Assembly: GCA_035048495.1 (NCBI GenBank)
Contig: CM068544.1
Coordinates: 14,936,138 to 15,000,137 of the forward strand
DNA from: Euptelea pleiosperma
Taxonomy: Eukaryota > Streptophyta > Magnoliopsida > Ranunculales > Eupteleaceae
DNA length: 64,000 bases
Reading direction: 5' to 3'
How positions within the stretch are numbered: the first letter of the stretch is position 1; every line of letters starts with the position of its first letter. A model generated the notes under the pieces. That model did no database searches, was not told where the DNA came from, and was given only the letters and a program-made list of their open reading frames with translations. This document shows positions 44,226-55,058 of the stretch, piece by piece. The translations under genes and the position numbers were made by a program.

Positions 44226-44499
44226 TAAAGTGCACGTGCATCACATGTGGCGGCATACCTCTAGTGTGTATTTAATGAACTTACAGGTGACACATGGTTT
44301 TTTTTACGCCAAAAGACAAAAGAACCCTATTGAACTAGTGGACTGACATGCTGTAAACAAGTTCAGTAGTTCAACCGGTTGGTCACTACTGACCTTATGG
44401 ATGTTTGGAGTCTTTGGACCACCTCTTGGTGGACCTACATACCAAAGATTAGCTTGATCGGTGATTTATAACAGTTATATTCTGGTGCGATTTCCGGTG

Positions 44500-44853
44500 C
44501 AATTTTTGGTGTGATTCCGGTTAGATATCCGGCTTGCTTTCAAGTACCTCTATTCTCTGATTTATCGCTCTTGGGTAGTAATCAACCTTACAGGGAAGAC
44601 TTACTCCTTAAGGTCCTCCCTCTTGTCAATTGTCCCATACTGTCGACATCGATCTTTGGGCTGCTTTTCAACAAAATTTTCGTCTCCAAACATGGTGTCT
44701 CCCGAGGACTAACTGATAGCCTCCAGTTGGTAAGATTTTTATCGTTAGGTGGCGCTAAGTCATTATGTATCAGGTTTTTTCTCACGAGATTTGCAATATC
44801 TCTATAATCAGTCAGATTTAGCAACTTATCTAAGCTCATTGTTCCATACCCCG
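44500..44853 (+). other. Possible LINE 5' sequence split by a retrotransposon
   Basis: No domain is recognised in the open frame here. It directly precedes the Sirevirus-type element, and LINE ORF1 begins 44 bp after that element's far end, so this stretch may be the LINE 5' untranslated part. That is inference from position only. Confidence 0.35.
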
Positions 44854-46547
44854 TGAAAAGTCTCGGTTGTCAAATCTCAAGAATATTTAGTTCTTCGGTA
44901 ATATATATATCCCTGTGCTTCGAATCCCCTGAAGACTGAAGTGTCAAAGATCAAGTGGATTTCAACAAAACAAATCAAAGAAGGATTAAAGTTGAAGAAA
45001 AATCAATCCAAGTGGTCAAGATCAACTGAAGAAAAAGTCAAGATTATCAAGCTCAACTGAAGACCAAGTCAAGTGATCAAGCTCAACTGAAGACAAAGTC
45101 AAAAGCTCAAATACATTCTCACTCAACGAACGTTCAACTATGAAGAAAGTCATGTTACGGTTACTTACGCAAATCTGAGGGTAAAACCGCACGTTGCCAG
45201 CAGATATTGATTTACCCTAGATAGTTCAGTGTTAGTTAGGGATCGTGTATGAGACGAGAAGATAAATTCTAAAAACTTTGGTAGTGTTCGGTTATGGACA
45301 AAATGGTCCGGCCGACCGACCTTTATGAGCTAGTGACCAAAGGTCCGGTCGATCGGTTGACCCTAACTCTTGGGTTCAGGATTTTTGTAAGAATACCTGA
45401 GCGGGTAACCGACTAAAGGCTCGGTTGACCGAGGTCCAGTCGACTGGCCAATAGTGCGGTCGACCCCGCCCGTTTCGGATCTCGTTTGATAAAATCTCTT
45501 ATACGATTATAAGCGTATTTTGGCACTTCAAACGGCTATATTCAGTACGGTTCTAGTAATGGGAGGCCTGCTTATAAATAAGAGCCCCCTACCTTTATTA
45601 GAATTAACCCAATCAAGAGATCTCTATGCTACATTCTTTGAGTCCAGAGATCTAGAATTTGTGAGAGCTTCACCTGTGCAAATCTGTACATCTTTTGGGA
45701 AGGCTCTAGATTGTTTGAGAGAGCTTCACATGAGCAAATCTGGTTCATCTATTGTGAAGGCTGCTCTAATTGTTTGAAGAGACTACGAAGGGTATTGTTT
45801 CCTGTAATCATCTTCTTCCAAGAAGAGGATCGTTATTGATAGAGTGTCTCTGTGGCAAATTCTTCTACGGGGATTTACCATTTTATCAAATTCATCAAAA
45901 TGTAAGTATCTCCTAGAACAAACCTTTTAGAGTGAATTCAATATTATCAAACCTAAATTGTTTGTGATTGGTGGATGAGTGAGTACTCATCAAATTGAGT
46001 TGAGGAAGGTGGAATCCTTGAGAAATCTATTTTTCTAAAATACTACGGGCCTAGTGTGACTCTCTAAGTGAATCGAGAAGTGATTCTCGTATAGATCGAG
46101 TTGAGGATTGTAGATCCATAAGAAAAGGGCTTCTCTAAATAGACTACTGGCCTAAGCTGACTCTCTAGGTGAGGGAGAAGCGATTCTCGTAAGAATGGAA
46201 CTAAGTATAATCTTAGTTGGTTGATTATTTATTTTGATTGAAAATATTGTAATGCATGATTGAAATAATATAATACTACTCGTGGTGAGTATTAGACAAT
46301 GAACGTAGGTGCGAAGTCACCGAACCACTATAAATCTGAGTCTCGTGTGATTGTGAATGTTTGCATATTTTTGTCTCAGATTTTTTCATATCTATGTTCT
46401 GTGGATGATTCGTGTTTTGATTGCTTTATCTTTTTCTGTCTTGTATGATCATTAATTTTTAATCCATATAGAATCTGTAGAGAAATTAAAAATTGTCCTA
46501 TTCACCTCCCTCTAGGACTTAACGTGGTAATTAAAAGGGAATTTCAA
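44854..46547 (+). repeat. 5' LTR of the outer copia element
   Basis: 1,694 bp. Contains a cluster of GGTCGACC-like palindromes (45306-45475) and, in both copies, TTATAAATAAGAGCC / TTATAAATATGAGCC (about 45573), a probable TATA region. Confidence 0.88.
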
Positions 46548-46549
46548 TT

Positions 46550-46567
46550 GGTATTAGAGCAAGGTCA
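46550..46567 (+). other. Primer binding site of the outer element
   Basis: TGGTATTAGAGCAAGGTC, one base from the initiator tRNA-Met type PBS TGGTATCAGAGC, two bases after the LTR. Confidence 0.85.
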
Positions 46568-46610
46568 CTTTGTGAAGGGCTTAACAACCTAAGTGTGATC
46601 CTTAGTTCCA

Positions 46611-46884
46611 TGAGTCAAGAGGGTTACTCTATGTCTAGACCTCCTTTATTCAATGGTACTAATTATGCCTACTAGAAGGCTAGAATGAGGATTTTCTTGA
46701 AATCTCTGGATGAACAGATTTGAGAATCAGTGGAATTGGGATGGACATCCCCTACTGTTGCAACTACTGTTAGTGAGATAACAACCATTACTATCAAGGC
46801 TAAAATAGAATGGAATGCTGGAGATATGGAAGCATACACGTATAATAATCGTGCATTAAATGCCATACACTGTACTTTAAACAT
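46611..46884 (+). pseudogene. Gag N-terminal part of the outer element
   Basis: ATG at 46611. The frame reads MSRPPLFNGTNYAY, then TAG, then KARMRIFLKSLDEQI, then TGA, then ESVELGWTSP, the Gag N-domain typical of copia/Sirevirus. Both stops sit where the family has Trp. The frame ends at 46884, where a truncated LTR of the inner element begins. Confidence 0.8.
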
Positions 46885-47807
46885 AATCGGTTTTATCAAA
46901 TTCGAAATTCATGGTTCTATTATCCCACGTTCCACACGACTTAGGGTCTTGGTATTCTATAAATATACCCCTTCTATGCCTTCTCTAAATACACACAGAG
47001 ATACAGAGTGACTCAATCTTCAAGAGAGAGAAGCAAATGCTATATTTAGTAGAGTATCCATTTCGAAGAGCAAGAAACTTGTTTTCATTCACATCTTGTG
47101 AGCTTGTTCTCTTCTCGATCAAAGCCAAGAGCTTGATCTTTACTCAGCCTAGGTTTCCCAATTCTATACTTAACCTAGTAAGCCTGAGAGTACCAGTGTG
47201 ACTCGAACACGTTTTGAGCAACTTGGGGTTCAGGGTGTACTGAATCCTTCACCTTCTGCAAAGGCGGGAGTGTTGAGAATTAAGATCGGAGGAGCCGATC
47301 ATAGGTAGGTTTGGGATGTACCAAACTGAACCAGCGGATAAGGTTTCTTGGCTAGAAGGGCGCGCGTGGATTCGTTGCGTTAACTCAGAGGATGTGGACG
47401 CATTGACAGTGGGCCTTGGCTAAGGTTGGATGCTGTATTTGCAACGGTGCTGCGTAAGTAACCTTTGTTTCATTTAACTTTTCAGTTAGTGATACTTTCG
47501 TTTGGACGTGGTCCCGTGATTTTTCCTTCGCTAAAGTTTCCACGTAAAAATATCTCGTCTTGTGTGATTGTTTGATTGTGTTTCGCATTTTATCCTGTTT
47601 AGATCAAACGACAAAAAGATTATAAACTATGGAGGTATATTTGATTTGAGTCGATTGAGATAATTCTTTTTCAAATAACCAATACATGAGATTTTATCCC
47701 CATACCATAGACCAGTAAAACTGTATAGGTATATCCAAATTTAAATACCTAATCAACCCCCCCTTCTAGGTATATTGAGTTAAAGAGAACGGACCGGTGG
47801 AATTTCA
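46885..47807 (+). repeat. Truncated 5' LTR of the inner element
   Basis: Begins at AATCGGTTTTATCAAATTCG, homologous to 51313 onward in the 3' LTR, and ends GGACCGGTGGAATTTCA. It includes TATAAATATACCCC (about 46958). Confidence 0.85.
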
Positions 47808-47897
47808 ATTGGTATCAGAGCGGGTTATTCTATAAAAGGTTTAATCACTTGAATTTAGATTCCTGCGAAATTGGTTTATTCTTTTTCATTTATAAAA

Positions 47898-48599
47898 ATG
47901 CCAAAAGAAAGGTTCACTGTCAATAGCCGTAGTGACTCAGACAGTGAAGATCAAGGCGATCTTTATACTGCTTATCAAGAGCTATATAAAGAAAGTTTTA
48001 GACTGAACAAAGCAAATAAAAAATTGACTAATAGAGTTGAATTTCTTGACTCTGAAAATTCTACTTGTAAACTAGACAATAATGGATTATCTGTGCTAGT
48101 TGGTCAGCTTAGGGAAAAGAAGAAATCTCTTCAAAAAAGAAACAAGTTCTTGGAATGCGAGTTCCAAACTTGTACGGATACTAAAATGTCTTTAGAAAGT
48201 GAGCATGAAAAATATGAAACTATTTTTAGACAGCATGAAGAAGAGAAAGCTAACCTCCAAGACAAAGTTCAATTTCTTGAAACTGATTATCAGGAATGTC
48301 TAGAGAAGAGGAAGTCACTTGAACTTGAACTAGTTCAACTGAAAAAGGACTTGCCCTATATTTCTCAAAGCGCTGAGAAATTAAATGAGATTCTAAGTGT
48401 GGGACAAAGATGTGGAGACAAGCGGGGACTTGGATATATTGATAATCCTGATACCACATCGTCTTCAGGAACTAAATTTGTAAAAGCCAAAGTTCCTTCC
48501 ACACCACAGGTTGATCAACCTAGACCCATACCAGTTATACATGTGCATGTTTGTAATTACTGTAGGGGTAGAGGTCACCTGAGCAAGAATTGTTTCTAA
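47898..48599 (+). CDS. Intact Gag-like coiled-coil protein with CCHC knuckle
   Basis: 233 codons from ATG 47898 (MPKERFTVNS) to TAA at 48597-48599, no interruption. An acidic start (SDSDSEDQGDLYTAYQELY) leads to a long heptad-rich coiled coil (about residues 30-160: LNKANKKLTNRVEFLDSENS, VQFLETDYQECLEKRKSLEL). Near the end is one zinc knuckle CNYCRGRGHLSKNC (C-x2-C-x4-H-x4-C). This equals the C-terminal half of Sirevirus Gag; the N-terminal capsid domain is absent. It starts about 75 bp after the PBS, where Gag is expected. Being intact while everything around is broken is unusual. It could be a recent deletion derivative depending on other elements, or chance survival. Confidence 0.75.
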   Translation: MPKERFTVNSRSDSDSEDQGDLYTAYQELYKESFRLNKANKKLTNRVEFLDSENSTCKLDNNGLSVLVGQLREKKKSLQKRNKFLECEFQTCTDTKMSLESEHEKYETIFRQHEEEKANLQDKVQFLETDYQECLEKRKSLELELVQLKKDLPYISQSAEKLNEILSVGQRCGDKRGLGYIDNPDTTSSSGTKFVKAKVPSTPQVDQPRPIPVIHVHVCNYCRGRGHLSKNCF

Positions 48600-48869
48600 A
48601 AGAGGAGAGAACCATGGTTCCTCCCAAGAGAAAATCATATGGAAATCAAGGAGATCTATTCCATAAATGCCTTGAGTAGAGAAATTGCTAACCTTATGAA
48701 CCTCAAGGGCACCCAGACTCAAAGGGCTCAGAAAAAGAGGACAAATAAAAAGAAAAATGTCGATCCTCCTTCACCGCCTAAACAAATGGCTAAGAAAAAG
48801 AACCCACCTACAAGGTATAAGACCATATGGGTGAGAAAAGAAGGACCGATAAATTTAGATTCTATTTAG
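48600..48869 (+). pseudogene. Read-through extension of the inner Gag frame
   Basis: In the same frame after TAA, 89 codons continue: WFLPRENHMEIKEIYSINAL and a Lys-rich part ending TIWVRKEGPINLDSI. In Sirevirus Gag a similar W-V/P-K tail follows the knuckle, so the TAA at 48597 probably arose in a longer Gag. Confidence 0.5.
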
Positions 48870-50638
48870 AATGAATTCCTTATGAAGTCTAGTGGCACTT
48901 GTCCCATTGATTGAATAATTGTGGTTCTTTACACTCTTCTCTATTTTATGATTGTATATCTTTTATGAGTTGGTGTGTAATTTTGTTTTTTATTTTTTCT
49001 TTTTGATTTTGCTTCGTTTTGAAGAATAAAAATTAAAATTTTTTAGAAAATCAAAAGATCGATTGTTCAAAAGAATGTTAAAATTATTATTTAATTATAC
49101 GATTTTGATAAGCAATAATTTCTGAGAACATTCAAAAAAAAATAACTTAACTATGTTAGTAAAATTTTGCTAATCTGTGTATTATATTTTTTAATTATTA
49201 TGATTGGTCAATTTTTACTAGTGTGCATTAGATGATTATTGAAATAGTATATCTCATATTATTTACATGCACACTGATTATTTCTGTGGGAATAGATTTG
49301 ATAGATGTGTGAGATCTTGTATCATTGGAATTAGGAATAAACCTCGACTGATTATAACCTCAAATTAATAGTGTTCCCGCCTTCAGTTGATTTCGAAATT
49401 GCACTATAGTCGACTGTTGGCTTCCCAATGAGAGTTATTATTCTAAGGAAACAGCTACCTCCACAAAAGTTAGAGTGAATGCCATCTGTATGGCCCTGTT
49501 TGAAATTGAAATCTAATTCTCATTGTTGTAGAAAAGGGCTACCTACATGGAGAGTGAAAGCTACCTATATTCAAAGTGAATAAAAATGGTGTAAAAGACA
49601 ACCAATTTGCTAGAAAAAATCTTATCCATCAGCAAATACCCATATACATGAGGGTATGTGAGATCCCTTAATAACTCTAATGAGAATTTTATGATCGGAT
49701 ATAGGATACCTCCAGATTCTGATATTTATGAGAGATTATTATTGAAATCTTATCTGGTACCACAAATGGACTCAAATCACTTGCACTTAATGATATTATT
49801 GTTGATATCTGAATCTATAATTACTAGTGATTTGTGACTTGCGCTAATGTCTAAAAGAATTAATATTTCTGATGAAGTAAAAGATTGAACTAAGTGTTAG
49901 TTAATTTTCTTTAATTAAAATCAGTGTTTAGTGCTTATCAAGATTGAATTCATGAATTGAATTCTAACATTTTTCTGAATTTTATCTTGGTGAATTATCT
50001 TTTCGTGAGCAGTTCAAAAATGATTTTTGGCTTGAAAAGATTTATTTGGGGGTCCTGGAAAATGAGCCTATTGGTTTTAAAAATTAAAATTTTTTTTTCG
50101 GAACCAGTCCAATCGATTTTGTATGGTTATACTCTGGTTGTGTTTTATGTACTTATCTGTTTCAGGGTATAAACCAGTTTGTATTTTGGTTGGATATGTA
50201 TATTTGCACTTGTTTATCATCATAATCTTTACTACATGCTTATTATTTGCTTATATTTCTGTACCTTTGTCAATTTATGACAAAAAAGGGGAGAGAAAAT
50301 CATAGCTGTAAAAATAAGTGGATGCATGAGATAGGGGGAGAGAAATTTAGGGGGAGAAAATGTTTGATTATTTTTTTCAATTTCTCTACTTGTGATGTGC
50401 ATAATTATACTCACTGCATTTTATATGAATTATTAATTGCTGATGATATTACAGGGTATGTATTGCTGGTAGAATGTGTAGGGAACATATCAAAAGGCCA
50501 TTACATTATATCTGTTCGATTATCTCCAAGAGAGTATGAGATAGTGAGTGAATCATGTAAGAGGGTGATTATATTTTCTATTTTTTACCTTCTTTCTGAT
50601 TAAATATTTTTTGTCACGGAATTGCCAAATGGGGAGAT
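48870..50638 (+). other. Non-coding interior of the inner element
   Basis: No protease, integrase or RT frame on either strand. GGGGAG-rich words at 50285-50365 (AAAAAAGGGGAGAG, GGGGGAGAGAAATTTAGGGG) resemble Sirevirus multi-PPT regions. Confidence 0.6.
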
Positions 50639-52236
50639 TATAAGGAATATTTTCATATTCAATTTGGCAAAGATTTCGTTTGACATAAAAATATTCTTGT
50701 AATCGTTCTTACGAACACTAGTGTAGCGTGAAGATGTCGTAGTACGCTTACTTCGCCAACTAAGTGAAGACTAAAAGACAGAGACAGCAAGAATCAGACG
50801 GTTGACGACATGAGTCATCTGAGTGACTATCGATTTGTCAGTTAACAATCGTGTACGCTCGATTAGGAATGTATGTGACTTAGTGGCCATATGAGTTGAT
50901 TAAAATGAACAAAATATAATGGTCAGACTTAGTCATTGGACAGACCCGAGTCAAAGTCAATTTTATTGACTAGTGGAAAAGTCCAATCGATTGGACATGT
51001 GTTCCCAATCGATTGGAGACACTGTGTAATCGATTGGACACTACGAGGCAGATACATAATTAAGCCCAATCATTTGGAGACATTGTGTAATCGATTGGAG
51101 ACTACGGGACAAAAATCTTTCTGAGTCAAATCGATTAGAGACTCTGATTGATTGATTGGAGTCTTTGAGACAGAAAGTTATAAATGGCAAATCGATTGGA
51201 GACTCTGATTAATCGATTGGAGCCTTCGAGATAGAAATTTATAAATGTCAAATCGATTGGAGAACCCTGTGCAATCGATTGGTGCCTTCGGAACAAAAAA
51301 CTTATTGAGCCCAATCGATTTTATCGGATCCGAAATTCATGGTTCTGTTATCCCACGTTCCACATGACTCAGGGTCTTGGTATTCTATAAATAAACCCCT
51401 TCTATACCTTCTCTAAATACACACATAGACATAGAGTAACTCAATCTTCAAGAGAGAGAAGCAAATGCTATATTTAGTAGAGTGTCCATTTCGAAGAGCA
51501 AGAAGCTCGTTTTCATTCACATCTTGTGAGCTTGTTCTCTTCTCGATCAAAGCCAAGATCTTGATCTTTAATTAGCCTAGGTTTTCCAATTCTATATTTA
51601 ACCTAGTAAGCCTGAGAGTACTAGTGTGACTCAAACACCTTTTGAGTAACTTGGGGTTCAGGGTGTACTGAATCCTTCACCTTCTACAAAGGCGGGAGTG
51701 TTGAGAATTAAGATCGGAGAAGCCGGTCGTAGGTAGGTTTGGGGTGTACCAAACTGAACAAGTGGATAATGCTTCTTGGCAGGAAGGGCGCGCGTGGATT
51801 CGTGGCATTGACTCAGAGGACGTGGACGCATCGGTAGTGGGCCTTGGCTAAGGTTGGATGATGTATTTGCAACGGTGCTGCGTAGGTAACCTTTGTTTCG
51901 TTTAACTTTTTAGTTAGTGATACTTTCCGTTTGGACGTGGTCCCGTAGTTTTTCCTTGGCTAAGGTTTCCACATAAAAATATCTTGTCTTATGTGATTGT
52001 TTGATTGTGTTCCGCATTATATCCTGTTTGAATCAAACGACAAAAAAATAATATACCACGGAGGTATATTTGATTTGAGTCGGTTGAGATAATTCTTTTT
52101 CAAATAACCAATGCATGAGATTTTATCCCCATACCATAGACCAGTAAAACTGTATAGGTATATCCAAATTTAAATACCTAATCAACCCCCCCTTCTAGGT
52201 ATATTGAGTTAAAGAGAACGGACCGGTGGAATTTCA
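50639..52236 (+). repeat. 3' LTR of the inner element
   Basis: About 1.6 kb, starting TATAAGGAATATTTTC (TG probably changed to TA) and ending GGTGGAATTTCA. It holds an array of AATCGATTGGA motifs between 50990 and 51320. Confidence 0.8.
50990..51320. repeat. AATCGATT motif array in the LTR
   Basis: About a dozen exact or near copies of AATCGATTGGA, an 8-bp palindrome core, spaced about 15-45 bp. Absent from the truncated 5' LTR because that part is deleted. Confidence 0.85.
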
Positions 52237-53030
52237 GTCCTAACAATGTTAAGAAAGAAAAAACTAAAGCTATGAAGGCTATTTCTTGGGACATGAATAG
52301 TAATGAATCCGATTCGAAAACGAACACATCTAGTGATAGCAGAGAATCATCTAATATTAGAGAACTAATGACTATTGCCAATCTTAATGAAAACTGTAAT
52401 TCTCAAAATGCTATAATGGACAGTGAAACTGATTTAAGTGATGATGAAAGGAAAGAAAACATTCAGATTGCTTTTAATAATTTGTATAAGAAAAGCTTAA
52501 TCCTGCAAAATACTGTTATACCTTGAAAAAGGAAAAGATTGAATGTTGTGAAAATGCCTCACTAAAAATTGAATTAGAAAATCTATATCAAATAGTGAAG
52601 TATAAAGATAATGAAGTGATACTTATTTTGAGCAGATAACAAGAACTTGAAGATGAAATTGGAAAATTAAGTCTCGAAAGGAATGATTTAGAAGTCAAGA
52701 ATAGAACCTTAATCAGAAATTTTACACAAAGAAATTCTAGACTTAAAAATCTACTAACCATGGGAAAAACAAACAATGATAAGAGAGGACTTGGATATAA
52801 TAGAAAATTTTTTAAAAACTCAAACTCTAGAACTGTGTTTATAAAAGCTACTATGGATTCAATCCAAAATGAAAAAATTAAAAATTTGAATATCATTTGT
52901 CATTATTGTAGACATTCTGGACATAAGAAATATAACCGTCTTATAATTAAAAAGAAGTTAGAATTTTTAAAGAAAAATGAAGAAAATGAAAGAATGAAAA
53001 ACCTACAGATTTTGGAAGAAACCAGAAAAT
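52237..53030 (+). pseudogene. Gag C-terminal part of the outer element
   Basis: Resumes after the inner insertion with KKEKTKAMKAISWDMNSNES, an acidic coiled-coil region and, at about 52895, a damaged knuckle CHYCRHSGHKKYN in which the last Cys is Asn. Stop codons at 52524 and 52636 break the frame. Confidence 0.75.
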
Positions 53031-53199
53031 AAAACAATGAAAAAAATTATTTATGAAGATAGCTGCTTTAAATGTTAGAGCTAGAGCTATAAAAAAAATA
53101 TTAACTCTCTATCCAATAAGAAAAATAATGATAAATCTCTTGTAAAAAGACAGGATAAAAAATTTGTGAAAAAATATTTATTTATTCATACTGCTTCAA

Positions 53200-54327
53200 T
53201 TTCAATTGAAACTTTTAAGCGATTTTTGGATAGTGGATGCTTCAGACACATGACTGGACAAAGATCTCATTTTTATTTTTTTTTGATGAATTCCATGATA
53301 GTGGTGTGATATTTGGTGATGCTAATAGTGCTGAGATAAGTAGTAGATGAACTATCAAAGGTCCAATAATATTGAAGATTGAGAATGTATTGTGTGTAGA
53401 TGGTCTAAAATATAACAATCTTAGTATTAGTTAGATTTGTGACAAATACTATATATGCAAGTTTTCAAAAGATCTTACAAGAAATTTATGGGCTGAAGCA
53501 GTGAATACTGCATGTTACACGATCAGTCGTGTTTATCTAAAGACAGGAACCTTGTAGTCAACCTATGAAATTTGGAACGGTGTCAGACCAAATATAAAAT
53601 ATTTCAGAGTCTTTGGCGGTAAATGTTACATGCTTGGAGACAGAGAAAATCTTGGAAAGTTTGACTCTAAAAGTGTTGAAGGCATTGATTTTGATCAGAC
53701 TTTTGCCCCGGTAGCTAGACTGGAATCTATTAGGATTCTTTTGGCATTAACTTGTGTTTTAAAATTTAAACTCTCTCAGATGGATGTTAGGAGAATTATT
53801 AAGAATGTCAGTGGAAACATTGAATACGGTCTCTAATATCCTCTTGAGACTAATAGTGAAATTATTGGCTATTCTGACGCCGACTAGACAAGAATTGTTG
53901 ATGATCAGAAAAGCACCAGTGGTTGGTGTTTTTGTATTGAAAATTGTTTGGTAACTTGGCACAGTAAGAAACAAAATATATATCATTACTGACTACTGAA
54001 GCGGAATATATTACCGCTGGCAGTTGCTGTGCCCAGTTAATTTGGATGAAGCAAATGTTGTTGGAATATAGAATTGATCAGAGATCTATGAATTTATTCT
54101 GTGATAACACGAATGCTATTTCTATTTCTAAAAATTCTGTACAACACTCTAGAACCAAGCACATTGATATTAGATATCACTTTATTAAAGAATTGATTGA
54201 AATACAGATAATTTCATTAGAGCATGAGAATACAGAAATTCAACTTGCAGATATTTTGATCAAACTTTTAGATTCGCTCAAATTTGAATATCTGATGAAG
54301 TCTATAGGAATTTGTTCTATTGATTAA
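53200..54327 (+). pseudogene. Copia Pol remnants of the outer element
   Basis: In order: protease/pre-integrase motif LDSGCFRHMTGQ (about 53228), IENVLCVDGLKYNNLSIS (about 53382), integrase tail LWAEAVNTACYTISRVYLKT (about 53488) and YFRVFGGKC, then an abrupt join to RT start DQTFAPVARLESIRILLAL (about 53694). Most of RT is deleted. RNase H follows: IIGYSDADLTR is changed, KSTSGWCFCIENCLVTWHSK, LTTEAEYITAGSC, NSVQHSRTKHIDIRYHFIKE and QLADILIKLLD, with stop at 54325. Several stops and two large deletions. Sirevirus-type from Gag-Pol text. Confidence 0.82.
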
Positions 54328-54734
54328 TTTCCTGTGGTACTAACTGAAATAATTGAAGTCATATTGAATATCTTAACTTCATTTTTTCAGTTAGTGTAAT
54401 CATCTAATCATCCAAAATGATGGTTAGATTATTTTTGTCAATTTGGATTTGCTATTGTTGGTTGAATTCTTTTGTGTAATGATATTTCGTACTATATCAT
54501 ATTTGGTATACAATTGCTTGGTGTTATTATTGAATATATGATTATTGATAATGCTCATTTTGTGCTTATTATCCGTTTTAACTTTAGGGCATTATCGAGT
54601 TTCATGAGCTTATAACTTTACATTTTAATGTAAAATGTATCATAGGTGTCTCATGCACAACTTATCCAATTTAGACCCTCATTACGTGCATATTTGATAC
54701 ATATAGGGCATTCGTCGCATGAGAGACTTTTGTG

Positions 54735-54910
54735 CAAGCCATTGGAGTCTCTTAAGAGGCTTATCATAAATTTTCAAGCCATGCAAGCCATGAAGTCACT
54801 TGTTCAAGCCATGAGAGCCATTGAAGCCATCACACCTTTATGGAGCCATTCCAAGCCATTGGAGCCTTCTAGAGGATTCTCAAGCCATCTAAGCCACATG
54901 GAGCCTTCAC
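54735..54910 (+). repeat. AAGCCAT motif array
   Basis: At least ten copies of AAGCCAT or GAGCCATT within 180 bp, often as CAAGCCATGNAAGCCATGA-like tandem pairs. Confidence 0.75.
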
Positions 54911-55058
54911 ATGGGTGAAAGGGACAAGTCAAGAAGGAGAATGCTCATTGTGGTAAAGAATATGCCTTGTCTTCTCTCAAGCCCATAACATGCATCTTTC
55001 TAGCTTGTTTTCCACCTACCCTCTTACACTTCTTACACATCTCCTTCTCCCATGTGTA

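Larger units (their letters stand above)
46885..52236 (+). mobile_element. Inner, internally deleted Sirevirus-type element
   Basis: A partial 5' LTR (46885-47807) matches the last 924 bp of a complete 3' LTR (50639-52236). PBS TGGTATCAGAGC at 47810-47821. The interior of 2.8 kb has one intact Gag-like ORF and no protease, integrase or RT. A polypurine tract AAATGGGGAGAT (50627-50638) precedes the 3' LTR. The first 0.67 kb of the 5' LTR and part of the outer Gag gene are missing, consistent with one deletion across the left junction, which also explains why no target duplication is seen. Confidence 0.82.
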
